A stretch of DNA of 64,000 bases from an uncultured beta proteobacterium. GTDB lineage: Bacteria > Pseudomonadota > Gammaproteobacteria > Burkholderiales > SG8-39. The stretch's first letter is position 1. Every line of letters begins with the position of its first letter. Where the stretch lies: contig CAIOLO010000037.1 in assembly GCA_903859155.1 (NCBI GenBank), forward strand, positions 62,001-126,000, in the 5' to 3' direction. Below, in pieces: positions 17,269 to 27,967 of the stretch. The notes below the pieces were generated by a model that did no database searches, had not been told where the DNA came from, and saw only the letters and a list, made by a program, of their open reading frames with translations. The position numbers and the translations under genes are program-made.

Positions 17269-20200
17269 GTGACAGACAACCGCTCGGCCGGCAATTCAGA
17301 GGAGTCCGGCGTGGAGACCTCCAGCAGCGGTTCCAGCGACGCCCTGGCGCTGGCGGTGCTTGCCGCCAAAGCGCGCCCGCTGGTGGTGTTTTGCGCGCGC
17401 GCCGCTGAAGCGCAGCGACTGCAGGACGAAATCGCCTGGTTTGATCCGGCGCTCAAGATCTGCCTCTTCCCCGACTGGGAAACGCTCCCCTACGACAGCT
17501 TCTCGCCGCACCAGGACCTGGTGTCCGAACGGCTTGCCACGCTTTATCAGATCCAGCATCGCCAATTCGACCTGGTGGTCCTGCCGGCGACCACCGCTTT
17601 GCAACGACTGGCACCGCCGGAATATCTCGCCGCCTATACTTTTTTCCTGAAACAGGGCGAAACACTGGAACTGGACGGGCTGCGCGCGCAACTGGTGCTG
17701 GCCGGCTATCAGCACGTATCCCAGGTCGTGGCGCCGGGTGAATTCTGCATTCGCGGCGGACTCATCGACCTGTTCCCGATGGGCAGCGTTCTGCCCTACC
17801 GGATAGACCTGCTGGACAACACGGTGGACAGCATCCGCACCTTCGATGTCGATACGCAGCGCACCATCTACAAGGTCGCCGAAATACGCCTTCTGCCGGC
17901 GCGCGAATTCCCCACCGATGACGCCGGCCGCAATCGCTTTCGCACCGCATTTCGCGAACATTTCGAAGGCGACGCTTCGAAGAGCACCATCTACCGCGAC
18001 GTCTCCAACGGCGTTTCGCCGGCCGGCATCGAATACTGGCTGCCGCTGTTCTTTGAAAAAACCGCGACGCTGTTCGACTATCTTCCTCCGGAGGCGACGC
18101 TGTGCATGCACGGTGACGTGCACGCCGCGTTCAACGGATTCTGGCGCGACACGCAAAGCCGTTACCAGTTGCTGCGCGGCGAGCGCGAACGCCCGCTGCT
18201 CGCGCCCGGCAACCTGTTTCTCTCCGCCGAGGAATTCTTCATAGCCGGGGGATCCTTTGGGCGCGTCGACCAGCAGCTGGCGCCGGCCCTCGCGGGTTTT
18301 GCGCCACCACCCGCGGTGGCCGTCGAGCGCCGCGCCGCCGATCCATTGCACGCGTTCAAGGCGTTTCTCGACAAACACGCGGGCCGCACCCTGCTGCTGG
18401 CTGAATCGCCGGGACGGCGTGAAACCCTGTCGCAATACCTCTCTGAATACGGGCTGAAACCGGCCGCCTGCGCGGACTATGCGGCGTTTGCCGGGGGCGG
18501 CGAAATACTGATGCTCGCCGTGGCGCCGCTGCTCAACGGCTTCCTGGACATCAGCGGACAGCGCGCGATCATCACCGAAGCGGAACTGTTTTCCGCGACC
18601 GCGCGCACCCATGGCGGGCGCAAGCGCGAACGCCAGAGTTCGGTTGAAGGCATGCTGCGCGACCTCTCCGAGTTGCGCGCGGGCGATCCGGTGGTGCACC
18701 TGGACCACGGCATCGGCCGCTACCGGGGCCTGGTGGACCTGGACCTGGGCGAGGGCAAGACCGAGTTTCTGCTGATCGAATATGCCGGGGCCGACAAACT
18801 CTATGTCCCGGTCGCCCAGTTGCACCTGATCGGACGCTACAGCGGCGGACCGCCCGAGCAGGCGCCGCTCAATAAACTCGGCAGCGATGCGTGGGACAAG
18901 GCCAAGCGGCGTGCCGCGAAACAAGTGCGCGACACCGCCGCGGAACTGCTCAACCTCTACGCGCAACGCGCCTCGCGCCAGGGGCGCGCCTTCAATGTCA
19001 TCCAGCACGACCTGGACGCCTTTGCGGAGTCATTCGGATTCGATGAAACGCCGGATCAACTGGCCACCATCAATGCCGTGGTCGGGGATCTGCGCCAGGC
19101 CAAGCCCATGGACCGGCTGGTTTGCGGCGATGTCGGCTTCGGCAAGACCGAGGTCGCCCTGCGTGCGGCGTTTGTCGCAGTGTCCGACGGCATGCAGGTG
19201 GCGGTACTCACGCCCACCACGCTGCTCTCGGGACAGCACTTCCAGACCTTCTCCGATCGCTTCGCGGAATGGCCGGTAAAAATTGCCGAGTTGTCGCGCT
19301 TTCGCAGCGGCTCGGAACAATCGGTGTCACTGGCCGGCGTCGCAAACGGCAGCATCGACATCGTCATAGGCACCCACAAGCTGCTGTCGCGCGAGGTGAA
19401 ATTCGCGCGCCTGGGCCTGGTCATCGTCGACGAGGAGCACCGTTTCGGGGTGCGCCAGAAGGAGGCCCTCAAGGCGCTGCGTGCCGAAGTGGATGTACTG
19501 ACCCTGACCGCCACGCCGATCCCGCGCACCCTGGCCATGTCGCTGGAGGGGCTGCGCGATTTCTCGGTGATCGCCACAGCGCCGGAGAAGCGCCTTGCGA
19601 TCAAGACCTTCGTCACGCGCGATTCCTCCGGAATCATCCGCGAGGCCTGCCTGCGCGAGTTGAAGCGCGGCGGACAGATCTACTTCCTGCACAACGAAGT
19701 CGCGACCATCGAGCGCATGCGCGAGCGGCTCGTGGAAATCCTGCCCGAGGCGCGCATTGCCATCGCCCACGGGCAGATGCGCGAGCGCGACCTGGAACGG
19801 GTGATGCGCGAATTCCTGCAGCAACGCCACAACCTGCTGCTGTGCTCCACCATCATCGAAACGGGGATAGACATCCCCACCGCCAATACCATCATCATCA
19901 ACCGCGCCGACAACTTCGGGCTGGCGCAATTGCACCAGCTGCGCGGCCGTGTCGGCCGATCGCACCACCAAGCCTACGCGTACCTGCTCACCCCCGAGGA
20001 AAGGGCGCTCAGCAGCGCGGCAAAAAAACGCCTGGAAGCCATCCAGATGATGGAGCAACTGGGCTCGGGCTTCTACCTGGCCATGCAGGACCTGGAGATC
20101 CGGGGCGCCGGCGAGGTGCTGGGGGACTCGCAGAGCGGCGAAATGCAGGAGGTCGGCTTCAATCTCTACAACGACATGCTGGCGCACGCGGTGCGCTCCC

Positions 20201-20718
20201 TGAAATCGGGCCGTGAACCGGATCTCACCGAACCGCTGGGGGTCACCACCGAGATCAATCTTCATCTGCCGGCGCTGCTGCCCACCGCCTATTGCGAGGA
20301 CGTGCACGAGCGCCTGGTGGTCTACAAACGCCTCGCCAACTGCGAGGACCTCGACCAGATTCTGGCGATACAGGAGGAACTGGTGGATCGCTTCGGCGAC
20401 CTGCACCCGGCGGTGCGCGCGCTGCTCGAGGTGCACCGCCTGCGCATCGGCTCGCGCAGCCTGGGCATCAGGCGCCTGGATGCCGGTCCCGAAATCATCC
20501 AGATCCAGTTCGTGGCGCGCCCTCCCATCGAACCCGAAACCATCATCGGTCTGATCCGCAAACAGCGCGGCTGGCGCATGTCGGGTCCGGACAAGCTGCG
20601 CATCGAGCGGGTCAGCGGGACGCTGGAGGATCGGGCGCGCGCCTGTCGCGACGTTCTGGCATTGCTGTCCCCGTCCGCTGCCGGCCAGGCAGAACCCAGG
20701 GCGCCGCGGGCGCGCTAA
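17269..20718 (+). CDS. mfd: Transcription-repair coupling factor Mfd
   Basis: Mfd removes stalled RNA polymerase and recruits UvrA. The 1149-residue protein has the UvrB-like N-terminal module (LFPDWETLPYDSFSPHQDL, GEFCIRGGLIDLFP), the polymerase-interacting CarD-like domain (GDPVVHLDHGIGRYRGLVDL), and the SF2 motor with Walker A GDVGFGKTEVA near residue 620, DEEHRFG, TATPIPRTLAMS and QLRGRVGRSHHQAYAYL, then the TRCF C-terminal domain. Length and domain order are normal. The GTG start is chosen because no in-frame ATG lies nearby. The N-terminus is shorter than the E. coli protein. Confidence 0.95.
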   Translation: MTDNRSAGNSEESGVETSSSGSSDALALAVLAAKARPLVVFCARAAEAQRLQDEIAWFDPALKICLFPDWETLPYDSFSPHQDLVSERLATLYQIQHRQFDLVVLPATTALQRLAPPEYLAAYTFFLKQGETLELDGLRAQLVLAGYQHVSQVVAPGEFCIRGGLIDLFPMGSVLPYRIDLLDNTVDSIRTFDVDTQRTIYKVAEIRLLPAREFPTDDAGRNRFRTAFREHFEGDASKSTIYRDVSNGVSPAGIEYWLPLFFEKTATLFDYLPPEATLCMHGDVHAAFNGFWRDTQSRYQLLRGERERPLLAPGNLFLSAEEFFIAGGSFGRVDQQLAPALAGFAPPPAVAVERRAADPLHAFKAFLDKHAGRTLLLAESPGRRETLSQYLSEYGLKPAACADYAAFAGGGEILMLAVAPLLNGFLDISGQRAIITEAELFSATARTHGGRKRERQSSVEGMLRDLSELRAGDPVVHLDHGIGRYRGLVDLDLGEGKTEFLLIEYAGADKLYVPVAQLHLIGRYSGGPPEQAPLNKLGSDAWDKAKRRAAKQVRDTAAELLNLYAQRASRQGRAFNVIQHDLDAFAESFGFDETPDQLATINAVVGDLRQAKPMDRLVCGDVGFGKTEVALRAAFVAVSDGMQVAVLTPTTLLSGQHFQTFSDRFAEWPVKIAELSRFRSGSEQSVSLAGVANGSIDIVIGTHKLLSREVKFARLGLVIVDEEHRFGVRQKEALKALRAEVDVLTLTATPIPRTLAMSLEGLRDFSVIATAPEKRLAIKTFVTRDSSGIIREACLRELKRGGQIYFLHNEVATIERMRERLVEILPEARIAIAHGQMRERDLERVMREFLQQRHNLLLCSTIIETGIDIPTANTIIINRADNFGLAQLHQLRGRVGRSHHQAYAYLLTPEERALSSAAKKRLEAIQMMEQLGSGFYLAMQDLEIRGAGEVLGDSQSGEMQEVGFNLYNDMLAHAVRSLKSGREPDLTEPLGVTTEINLHLPALLPTAYCEDVHERLVVYKRLANCEDLDQILAIQEELVDRFGDLHPAVRALLEVHRLRIGSRSLGIRRLDAGPEIIQIQFVARPPIEPETIIGLIRKQRGWRMSGPDKLRIERVSGTLEDRARACRDVLALLSPSAAGQAEPRAPRAR

Positions 20719-20728
20719 ATTTGAGGGT

Positions 20729-21070
20729 TCAGTGCTTCGCCTCGGAAACCATGTTGACGGTGTATTTCGGAATCTCGACCACCAGATCCTCGCTCCCCAG
20801 CGTCACCTGGCAGGAAAGGCGCGAGGTCGGCTCCAGACCCCAGGCCTTGTCGAGCAGGTCTTCCTCCAGTTCCTCGGGGGATTCGAGCGACGCAAAACCT
20901 TCGCGCACCACGACGTGGCAGGTGGTGCACGCGCACGACTTTTCGCAGGCATGCTCGATCATGATGCCCTTGGCTAGCAGGGCATCGCACAGGGACTGGC
21001 CGGGTTGCGCATCGATGAGCGCGCCATCGGGGCACAACTCTTCATGCGGCAGCACGATGATCTGCGCCAT
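20729..21070 (-). CDS. fdx: ISC-type [2Fe-2S] ferredoxin
   Basis: This 113-residue ferredoxin donates electrons during Fe-S cluster assembly. Cluster cysteines are seen in HACEKSCACTTCHV (C-x5-C-x2-C) and SRLSCQVTL. The C-terminus IPKYTVNMVSEAKH is the usual one for Isc ferredoxins. Its ATG overlaps the hscA stop (ATGA). It closes the isc operon; no iscX follows, and mfd ends ten bases beyond on the other strand. Confidence 0.93.
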   Translation of the reverse strand: MAQIIVLPHEELCPDGALIDAQPGQSLCDALLAKGIMIEHACEKSCACTTCHVVVREGFASLESPEELEEDLLDKAWGLEPTSRLSCQVTLGSEDLVVEIPKYTVNMVSEAKH

Positions 21071-22932
21071 CAGATGCCCGCCACGCTGCGGCCGGTCAGC
21101 GCCTCCTGCACCGACCGGTCCATGCGGCGGCCGGCGAAGGATTCGGTGGCGCGGTTCAGCTCGTCGATGGCGCTCTTGATCGCGCGGTGATCATCGCATT
21201 GCGCCTTGGTTCGCAGGCTGTTCACGCAGGCGCGGATCCCGGCGAACTCGGCGGCATCCAGCAATGCGGCATCCTGCTCCAGCGCAGCCTCCACCGACTG
21301 CAGCATGCGCTGCGCTTCAACCTGCTGCTCGCGCAGCGCACGGGTGCGAAGATCGTCCCCGGCGTGCTCGAAGGAATCCCTGAGCATGCGCGTAATGCGC
21401 TCGTCGGACAGTCCGTAGGAAGGTTTCACCGCAACCGATGCCTGCGCCCCGCTGCTGGTCTCCTGCGCGCTCACCGCGAGCAGCCCGTCGGCGTCCACCT
21501 GAAACGTGACCTTGATGCGGGCCGCGCCGGCGACCAAGGGAGGGATGCCGTGCAGTTCGAACCGTGCCAGCGAGCGGCAATCGGATACCAGTTCGCGTTC
21601 GCCCTGCACCACGTGGATGGACATGGCGCTCTGGCCGTCCTTGAAGGTGGTGAATTCCTGCGCCCTGGCAACCGGCAGCGTGGAATTGCGGTGGATCACG
21701 CGCTCCACCAGCCCGCCCATGGTTTCCAGGCCCAAGGACAGCGGAATGACATCCAGCAGCAGCCAGTCTTCGCCGGCCGCGCGGTTGCCTGCCAGCGCAT
21801 TGGCCTGCATGGCCGCGCCCAGTGCGACCACCTTGTCCGGATCCAGATTGTTCAGGGGCGCCTGAGCAAACAGTTCGGCAACCGCACGCTGCACGTGCGG
21901 CATGCGCGTCGCCCCGCCGACCATGACCACGCCCTTGACATCGGCGACCGACAGGCCCGCGTCGCGCAGGGCCTTGCGCGTGGGCGCCAGCGTTTTGGCC
22001 ACCAGATGTCGGGTCATTTCCCAGAATTCGGCCTGCGACAGCGGCAGATCCACCACCTCGCCCGAGCCCAGCTTGGCGTTGAAGCGCGCCTCGGCATGGT
22101 GGGTAAGGTACTCTTTTATTTCGCGCGACTTCGCGCTCAGCAAGGTGTTGTCGCCCGCCGACAACGGCGCGAGTTTCGCCTTCTCCAGCGCCCAGCAAAA
22201 CAGGCGGTGGTCGAAGTCATCGCCGCCCAGCGCCGCATCACCGCTGGTGGCGAGCACCTCGAACACGCCGGTGGACAGGCGCAGCACCGAAAAATCGAAA
22301 GTGCCCCCGCCCAGGTCGTACACCGCGTAAATGCCCTCGGCCGCGTTGTCCAGCCCGTAGGCTATGGCGGCCGCGGTCGGCTCACTGAGCAGGCGCAGAA
22401 CATTCAGCCCCGCCAGAGCGGCGGCATCCTTGGTTGCCTGGCGCTGCGCGTCGTCGAAATATGCCGGCACCGTGACCACTGCACCGACCAACTCGCCGCC
22501 CAACGAGCGTTCCGCGCGCACGCGCAGTTCCTGCAGCAGCACGGCGGAGACCTCGACCGGGCTCTTGACGCCCGCCGCGGTACGAATCTGCACCATACCC
22601 GGACCGTTGACAAAATCGTAGGGAGAATTCTCCACATGGGCGATGTCGCGCAGGCCCCTCCCCATGAAGCGCTTGACTGAAACAATGGTGTTCTTCGGAT
22701 CCCGCGCACGCTCGATTTCCGCCTCGTAGCCGACGCTCACCGAGCCGTCTGCGCGGAAACGAACGATCGAGGGCAGCAGCGGGTGGCCCTGTTCGTCATT
22801 GAGGATGCCGGCAATGCCATTTCTCACCGTGGCCACCAGCGAATTGGTGGTGCCCAGGTCGATGCCGACCGCGTGCCGGCGCTGATGCGGCGCGGGCGAT
22901 TCACCCGGTTCGGAGATCTGCAACAAGGCCAT
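21070..22932 (-). CDS. hscA: Fe-S protein assembly chaperone HscA (Hsp70)
   Basis: A specialised Hsp70 that works with HscB to release clusters from IscU. The 620-residue sequence has the ATPase signatures [30 protein letters not shown] and [17 protein letters not shown], then the substrate-binding domain ([14 protein letters not shown]). It overlaps hscB by one base and fdx by four. The operon order and HscB partner distinguish it from DnaK. Confidence 0.94.
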   Translation of the reverse strand: MALLQISEPGESPAPHQRRHAVGIDLGTTNSLVATVRNGIAGILNDEQGHPLLPSIVRFRADGSVSVGYEAEIERARDPKNTIVSVKRFMGRGLRDIAHVENSPYDFVNGPGMVQIRTAAGVKSPVEVSAVLLQELRVRAERSLGGELVGAVVTVPAYFDDAQRQATKDAAALAGLNVLRLLSEPTAAAIAYGLDNAAEGIYAVYDLGGGTFDFSVLRLSTGVFEVLATSGDAALGGDDFDHRLFCWALEKAKLAPLSAGDNTLLSAKSREIKEYLTHHAEARFNAKLGSGEVVDLPLSQAEFWEMTRHLVAKTLAPTRKALRDAGLSVADVKGVVMVGGATRMPHVQRAVAELFAQAPLNNLDPDKVVALGAAMQANALAGNRAAGEDWLLLDVIPLSLGLETMGGLVERVIHRNSTLPVARAQEFTTFKDGQSAMSIHVVQGERELVSDCRSLARFELHGIPPLVAGAARIKVTFQVDADGLLAVSAQETSSGAQASVAVKPSYGLSDERITRMLRDSFEHAGDDLRTRALREQQVEAQRMLQSVEAALEQDAALLDAAEFAGIRACVNSLRTKAQCDDHRAIKSAIDELNRATESFAGRRMDRSVQEALTGRSVAGI

Positions 22933-23459
22933 CAGAGGTCTTCCAGGGATTCGATCCCGTCGCCGATTTCCTGCTCGAGCTTGTCGATGAACAGCAATTG
23001 CCGGGCCGCTTCCGCCGCCGGTTGCAGCGCGCCCGAGCCGAACAAGTTTGCCAGGCGCGCGAAGCGCTCGCGTTTCTCCACGCTAAGTTGCGCGCGCAGC
23101 GATTCCAGGCGAGCGGTGCTGCGCGCCGCGCGCGCTTCGCCGATGTTTTCGTGCCATTCCAGTTGTTGCACGAGGAATGCCGGTTCCATGGCGGTATGGG
23201 TCTGCGACAGGACCTCCACCCCTTGCAGTCCAAGCAGGTAGATCGCCCGCTTCAGCGGATGCCTGAGCGTCTGATAGGCCTCGTTGACCTGCGTGGCCAG
23301 TTGCATGGCGATGCGGCGCTCCGCCTCGCCGCTGGCTGCGAACCGGTCCGGATGCACCCGCGACTGAATCTCGCGATAGCTGCGGTCCAGCGCTTCGGCC
23401 GGGACCGCGTAAGCGGCCGCCACGCCGAGCAGTTCAAAATGATTACGCGCCTGAACCAT
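22932..23459 (-). CDS. hscB: Fe-S co-chaperone HscB (J-domain)
   Basis: A 175-residue J-protein that delivers IscU to HscA. The N-terminal J-domain carries the HPD motif (SRVHPDRF) and [19 protein letters not shown]; the C-terminal part is the helical IscU-binding domain ([16 protein letters not shown]). It is separated from iscA by 58 bases that contain a terminator-like hairpin, so its expression may be lower than that of iscRSUA. Confidence 0.93.
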   Translation of the reverse strand: MVQARNHFELLGVAAAYAVPAEALDRSYREIQSRVHPDRFAASGEAERRIAMQLATQVNEAYQTLRHPLKRAIYLLGLQGVEVLSQTHTAMEPAFLVQQLEWHENIGEARAARSTARLESLRAQLSVEKRERFARLANLFGSGALQPAAEAARQLLFIDKLEQEIGDGIESLEDL

Positions 23460-23472
23460 TAATCAAACCATG

Positions 23473-23494
23473 AAAAAGGGGCCGCCCGGCCCCC
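23473..23494 (-). terminator. Intrinsic terminator-like hairpin between iscA and hscB
   Basis: On the minus strand GGGGCC, loop GGGC and GGCCCC form a six-bp all-GC stem followed by TTTTT. It lies in the 58-base gap of the isc operon, in the direction of transcription. It would be expected to stop a fraction of transcripts and lower hscBA-fdx relative to iscRSUA. Confidence 0.6.
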
Positions 23495-23517
23495 GCACTC
23501 TGCAATGCGCACTGTCG

Positions 23518-23841
23518 TCAGATATTGAACGATTCCCCGCAGCCGCAGGCATCCTTGACATTGGGGTTTTTGAATTTGAAACCTTCGCTAAGGCCTTCCC
23601 GCGCGAAATCCAGTTCCGTGCCGTCGATATAGGGAAGGCTTTTCGGATCGACCAGCACCTTGACCCCGTGACTGTCGAAGGTATGGTCCTCGGGATTCAC
23701 CGCATCGGCGAATTCGAGCTTGTAGGCGAGCCCCGAGCAACCGGTGGTGCGCACCCCGAGCCGCAATCCCACGCCTTTGCCGCGTTTGGCGAGAAAACTG
23801 CTGACATGCGCCGCGGCGCGTTCGGTCAATGTAATGGGCAT
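23518..23841 (-). CDS. iscA: A-type Fe-S carrier IscA
   Basis: This 107-residue carrier has the three cluster cysteines of A-type proteins: [13 protein letters not shown] and the C-terminal [11 protein letters not shown]. It delivers clusters, mostly [4Fe-4S], to targets. It lies 12 bases after iscU in the isc operon. The position argues for IscA rather than ErpA. Confidence 0.93.
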   Translation of the reverse strand: MPITLTERAAAHVSSFLAKRGKGVGLRLGVRTTGCSGLAYKLEFADAVNPEDHTFDSHGVKVLVDPKSLPYIDGTELDFAREGLSEGFKFKNPNVKDACGCGESFNI

Positions 23842-23853
23842 GAATCTGTTCCG

Positions 23854-24273
23854 TTAAACCGCCGCCGGACCCGCCGGTTGCGCGGCGGATTCATCGGCAT
23901 GCTTTTTGCGAAAATCGCTTATCGCGGCCTTGATGGCATCTTCGGCAAGGATGGAGCAGTGGATCTTCACCGGAGGCAACGCCAGTTCCTCGGCAATCTG
24001 CGAATTCTTGATAGCCGCGGCTTCGTCGAGCGTCTTGCCCTTCACCCACTCGGTGACCAGCGATGAGGAGGCGATGGCCGAGCCGCAACCGTAGGTCTTG
24101 AAACGGGCATCCTCGATGATGCCCTCCTTGCTGACGCGGATCTGCAGTTTCATGACATCGCCGCACGCCGGCGCGCCCACCATGCCGGTTCCCACCCGTT
24201 CATCGGACTTATCGAAGGAACCGACATTGCGCGGATTCTCGTAGTGATCGATGACCTTGTCGCTGTATGCCAT
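23854..24273 (-). CDS. iscU: Fe-S cluster scaffold IscU
   Basis: IscU is the scaffold on which new clusters are built. The 139-residue protein begins MAYSDKVIDHYENPRNVGSF and shows the ligands in GAPACGDVMKLQ, TYGCGSAIASSS and KIHCSILAEDAI, together with the HscA-recognition LPPVK. The gap to iscS is about 140 bases, longer than usual, and no gene was found in it. Confidence 0.95.
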   Translation of the reverse strand: MAYSDKVIDHYENPRNVGSFDKSDERVGTGMVGAPACGDVMKLQIRVSKEGIIEDARFKTYGCGSAIASSSLVTEWVKGKTLDEAAAIKNSQIAEELALPPVKIHCSILAEDAIKAAISDFRKKHADESAAQPAGPAAV

Positions 24274-24415
24274 TGCAGACTCCTAAACTCCATCTCGAAC
24301 GGGGGGCGCATTGGCGCGACAACGTCCCCTTGCATATCCCCATTCCCGGGGAATCCTACTCAAGCCCTGCCGCAAAAACCGGCCGCGGCGGCTCCCGGGC
24401 CCGCCATCTGCCGCC

Positions 24416-25624
24416 TCAATGAGCAGCCCATTGCACCGATTTCAGATCGACGCCTTCCTTGTACATTTCCCACAAGGGCGAGAGATCGCGCAGTTTTCCG
24501 ATCTTGCGTCGCAGCAGATCCACGGCGAAATCGATTTCTTCGACCGTGGTGTACTTGCCAATGGTAAAACGGATCGAGCTGTGTGCCAACTCGTCCGAGC
24601 GACCCAGCGCGCGCAGCACATAGGAAGGCTCCAGCGACGCCGAGGTACAGGCCGACCCCGAAGATACCGCGATCTCCTTGATGGCCATGATCAGCGATTC
24701 GCCCTCGACAAAATTGAAGCTGACATTGAGGTTGTGCGGTATGCGCCGCTCGAGGTCGCCGTTGACGTAAATCTCCTCCAGGTCGCGCAAACCGTTCCAG
24801 AGACGCTCGCGCAGTGCGCGGATGCGCTCGTTGTCCGCGGCCATTTCCAGCGCGGCGATGCGGAATGCCTCGCCCATGCCGACGATCTGATGCGTCGCGA
24901 GGGTGCCAGAACGCAGTCCGCGCTCGTGGCCGCCGCCATGGATCTGTGCCTCGATGCGCACGCGCGGCTTGCGCCGCACATAGAGCGCGCCTATTCCCTT
25001 GGGCCCGTAGACCTTGTGCGCCGTGACGGTGAGCAGATCGACCTTGAACTTCTGCGTGTCGATCTCGAGCTTGCCCGAGGCCTGCACCGCGTCGCAATGA
25101 AACACAATGCCTTTGGCGCGGCACATTTCGCCGATTTCGGCGACCGGCTGGATGACACCGATTTCATTGTTGACCATCATCACCGAAACCAGCACCGTGT
25201 CCGGGCGGATCGCCGCCTGGAGCTGTTCGAGGCTTATCAAGCCATCCGGGGCCGGGTCGAGATAGGTCGCTGAAAACCCCTGGCGTTCCAGCTCGCGCAC
25301 CGTGTCGAGGACCGCCTTGTGCTCGGTCTTGACGGTGATGATGTGCCTGCCTTTGGACTTGTAGAAATTCGCCGCGCCCTTGATGGCCAGGTTGTTGCCC
25401 TCGGTGGCGCCCGATGTCCATACGATCTCGCGCGGGTCGGCATTTATCAAAGCGGCGACCTGTTCACGAGCCTCTTCGACCGCTTTCTCGGCATCCCAGC
25501 CATAGGCATGCGAGCGGCTGGCCGGATTGCCGAAATGTTCGGTCAGGTAGGGGATCATCTTCTGCGCCACGCGCGGATCAACCGGCGTGGTCGCGGAATA
25601 GTCGAGGTATATCGGGAACTTCAT
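24416..25624 (-). CDS. iscS: Cysteine desulfurase IscS
   Basis: The PLP enzyme that mobilises sulfur from cysteine for clusters and thiolated tRNAs. The 402-residue sequence starts [18 protein letters not shown], has the PLP lysine in [16 protein letters not shown] and the mobile-loop cysteine in [17 protein letters not shown]. It lies between iscR and iscU. The C-terminus ends KSVQWAAH, as expected for IscU-binding IscS. Confidence 0.95.
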   Translation of the reverse strand: MKFPIYLDYSATTPVDPRVAQKMIPYLTEHFGNPASRSHAYGWDAEKAVEEAREQVAALINADPREIVWTSGATEGNNLAIKGAANFYKSKGRHIITVKTEHKAVLDTVRELERQGFSATYLDPAPDGLISLEQLQAAIRPDTVLVSVMMVNNEIGVIQPVAEIGEMCRAKGIVFHCDAVQASGKLEIDTQKFKVDLLTVTAHKVYGPKGIGALYVRRKPRVRIEAQIHGGGHERGLRSGTLATHQIVGMGEAFRIAALEMAADNERIRALRERLWNGLRDLEEIYVNGDLERRIPHNLNVSFNFVEGESLIMAIKEIAVSSGSACTSASLEPSYVLRALGRSDELAHSSIRFTIGKYTTVEEIDFAVDLLRRKIGKLRDLSPLWEMYKEGVDLKSVQWAAH

Positions 25625-25739
25625 TTCTGCATTTCTCCATGCACGCCGTATCCAGGCCTGGCAACCGTTTCACTACGGCAGAAGCGACCCCGCACTCAGG
25701 GGTTCTCGAGGGGAGTATCGCTCATTTCGAAAGCGGCAT

Positions 25740-26213
25740 TCAGGCCGGCAATATGGCTTCCTTGACGCGCCTGTCCTCGAGCACCGTGACCGAATCGCGG
25801 GCCATGCGCTCACGCTGCTTGAGGGCCAGGTCGGCCAGCCGCACCGAACTGAGATAGTCGTACATCTTCTCGTTCAGCGTGGTCCACAACTCGTGGGTCA
25901 TGCAGCGCTGTTCTTCCTTGCAATTTTCGTTGCCGCCGCATTGCGTCGCATCGATCGGCTCGTCGACGGCGCGAATGATCTCCGCCACCGACATCTGCTC
26001 GGGCGGTTTGGCGAGCGTATAACCGCCGCCGGGCCCGCGCACGCTGTCCACCAGATTGTGCCGGCGCAGCTTGCCGAACAACTGCTCCAGATAGGACAGG
26101 GAGATGCTTTGCCGGCGGCTGATGCCGGCAAGCGTCACCGGTCCGCTGCCGTCACGCAATGCGAGATCCAGCATGGCGGTTACCGCAAAACGCCCTTTAG
26201 TCGTCAATCTCAT
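25740..26213 (-). CDS. iscR: Fe-S responsive regulator IscR
   Basis: An Rrf2-family repressor of the isc operon that senses its own [2Fe-2S] cluster. The ATG at 26213 gives 157 residues starting MRLTTKGRFAVTAMLDLAL. The winged helix is followed by the ligand cysteines C92, C98 and C104, the exact E. coli spacing. It is the first gene of the operon and is expected to be autoregulated. A start nine codons upstream is unlikely. Confidence 0.94.
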   Translation of the reverse strand: MRLTTKGRFAVTAMLDLALRDGSGPVTLAGISRRQSISLSYLEQLFGKLRRHNLVDSVRGPGGGYTLAKPPEQMSVAEIIRAVDEPIDATQCGGNENCKEEQRCMTHELWTTLNEKMYDYLSSVRLADLALKQRERMARDSVTVLEDRRVKEAILPA

Positions 26214-26347
26214 GACTTCCCTCTTTGGCAGTGAATGCACTCAAAAAAAATCCGGCTGTACTGGCTGGCTGGATGACCTCAACCCTGAACCGGGCCCTTA
26301 ATCATATTAAATTGGTCAAGATTAGATTAACCCAATATGTTTATCCA
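26214..26347 (-). promoter_or_regulatory. Probable isc promoter region
   Basis: The 134 bases between cysE and iscR are AT-richer than their surroundings and contain, on the minus strand, TTGACC followed by AATTTAATATGATTAAGG about 80 bases before iscR. The TTGAC core followed by an AT tract loosely resembles the type 1 IscR site reported upstream of iscR in other Proteobacteria. The match is partial, and exact -35/-10 elements could not be fixed. Confidence 0.35.
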
Positions 26348-27091
26348 CTATTTAGCTGCGGTTTTGTGCTCCGCCCATCGGGACGCCGACAAGGCGCTGT
26401 CCTGATCGGCTCGCAACGCCTCTAATTCCTTTAATATCAATTCGATACGACTATCCAACTCATTGCTGTGGTCGAGCAGACCCTCAATCGCCTTGGAAAC
26501 GGGGTCATCGTCGCGAGTAACGGCATAAGCGGAGAATCCCAGTTTTGCCGCCTTTTCCTCGCGTGATTTTTCGCGCTCGTCCAGAATGACACGGGCCGGA
26601 ATGCCGACGGCCGTCGCTCCGGCGGGAACATCCTTCACCACGACGGCATTCGAGCCGATCTTGGCGCCCTCGCCAATCACGATCGGGCCAATCACCTTGG
26701 CCCCGGCTCCGACCACTACGCCGCGCAGTAAAGTGGGATGCCGCTTGCCCTTGTTCCAGGAAGTTCCACCCAGGGTCACGCCATGGTAGAGGGTGCAGTC
26801 ATCGCCGATTTCGGCCGTTTCCCCGATCACCAAGCCCATGCCGTGATCGATGAATACGCGCCGGCCTATGGTTGCGCCGGGATGAATCTCGATGCCGGTG
26901 AAAAACCGTCCGAGATGCGATGAAACGCGAGCCAGCCAGTGAAACTGGTTTCCCCACAGCCAGTGCGACCAGCGGTGCAGGCTCAAGGCATGCAGACCCG
27001 GATAGCAGGTGATGACCTCCCAGGACGATCGCGCCGCGGGATCGCGCTCAAAAACACACGCGACATCTTCCCTCAAGCGGGAAAACATCAT
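26348..27091 (-). CDS. cysE: Serine O-acetyltransferase
   Basis: Makes O-acetylserine for cysteine synthesis. The 247-residue sequence has the SerAT helical N-terminus and a left-handed beta-helix of hexapeptides ([40 protein letters not shown]). It sits directly upstream of iscR in the same direction, an arrangement shared by many bacteria, linking cysteine supply to IscS. The C-terminal tail after the helix is charged and longer than minimal SerATs. Confidence 0.92.
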   Translation of the reverse strand: MMFSRLREDVACVFERDPAARSSWEVITCYPGLHALSLHRWSHWLWGNQFHWLARVSSHLGRFFTGIEIHPGATIGRRVFIDHGMGLVIGETAEIGDDCTLYHGVTLGGTSWNKGKRHPTLLRGVVVGAGAKVIGPIVIGEGAKIGSNAVVVKDVPAGATAVGIPARVILDEREKSREEKAAKLGFSAYAVTRDDDPVSKAIEGLLDHSNELDSRIELILKELEALRADQDSALSASRWAEHKTAAK

Positions 27092-27158
27092 TGATTCTCC
27101 GATGGTTTAGAAACAATTATCGCAAGCCAGAGTATTTTTATCAACTTTGATATCCGCA

Positions 27159-27902
27159 TTACGGCCGGCCTTTGCGGTCCCACGCGGTCAGCATGCCGCG
27201 CAGAATGTTGACCTCCTCGCGCTGCAGACCGGCGCGACCGAACAGGCGCCGCATGCGTTCCATCATGCGCTTGGGCTTGCCGGGTTCGAGAAAATCGGTC
27301 TGTCCGAGGCTGCTCTCGAGATGGGCATAAAAATGTTCCACCTGCTCGATGCTGGCGAGTTCGGCCCTGCCGGCGAGTTTGCGCTCTGCCGCGAGTGATT
27401 CGACGCTGGCCGCGAGAAACACCTCGTAGGCGACGATCTGAACCGCCGCGGCGAGATTGAGCGAACTGAAATCGCTCACCGTGGGTATGTGCGCCAGGCG
27501 ATTGCACAGCAGCACATCCTCGTTGGCGAGGCCGGCGGTTTCATTGCCGAATACCAGCGCCACCTCGTCGCTTGCGGCCAACGCGACAGCCTCAGCGGCG
27601 GCGGCGCGCACCGCGAGCGGCGCGTGCGAGAGGTCCCTGCCGCGCGCCGAGAAAGCCACGGCCAGCACGACGCCCTCGAGCGCCTGTGGCAGCGAGGCGC
27701 AGACCTTCGCCTGGGCCAGCAGATCGGCTGCATTGACTGCCAGCGCATCGGCATCATGGTCGGGAAAACGTCGCGGTTCGACCAGCACCAGCCGGGACAG
27801 ACCCATGGTTTTCATCGCCCGCGCGGCGGCGCCGATGTTTCCCGGATGCGAAGGCCGGTGCAAAACAACGCGAATGCGATCGAAGCAGCGCGATGGATTC
27901 AT
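27159..27902 (-). CDS. trmJ: tRNA (cytidine/uridine-2'-O-)-methyltransferase TrmJ
   Basis: A SpoU-type (SPOUT) methyltransferase acting at tRNA position 32. The ATG at 27902 gives 247 residues: VVLHRPSHPGNIGAAARAMK, LVLVEPRRFPD, VFGNETAGLANEDVLLCN and SSLNLAAAVQIVAYEVF are the knot motifs. The C-terminal helical extension is typical of TrmJ. It precedes cysE and iscR, as in several gammaproteobacteria, and is divergent from suhB with a 65-base gap. Confidence 0.92.
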   Translation of the reverse strand: MNPSRCFDRIRVVLHRPSHPGNIGAAARAMKTMGLSRLVLVEPRRFPDHDADALAVNAADLLAQAKVCASLPQALEGVVLAVAFSARGRDLSHAPLAVRAAAAEAVALAASDEVALVFGNETAGLANEDVLLCNRLAHIPTVSDFSSLNLAAAVQIVAYEVFLAASVESLAAERKLAGRAELASIEQVEHFYAHLESSLGQTDFLEPGKPKRMMERMRRLFGRAGLQREEVNILRGMLTAWDRKGRP

Positions 27903-27967
27903 ACTAAAATCCACCACGCTCGCTGCGAACCCGCGCGAGCGCTCTTTGAAAACGGAAACAAGTCGCA

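Noticed and set aside
17296-19008. 570-residue minus-strand frame across mfd
   Set aside because: Antisense shadow of mfd with low-complexity Arg/Gln content.
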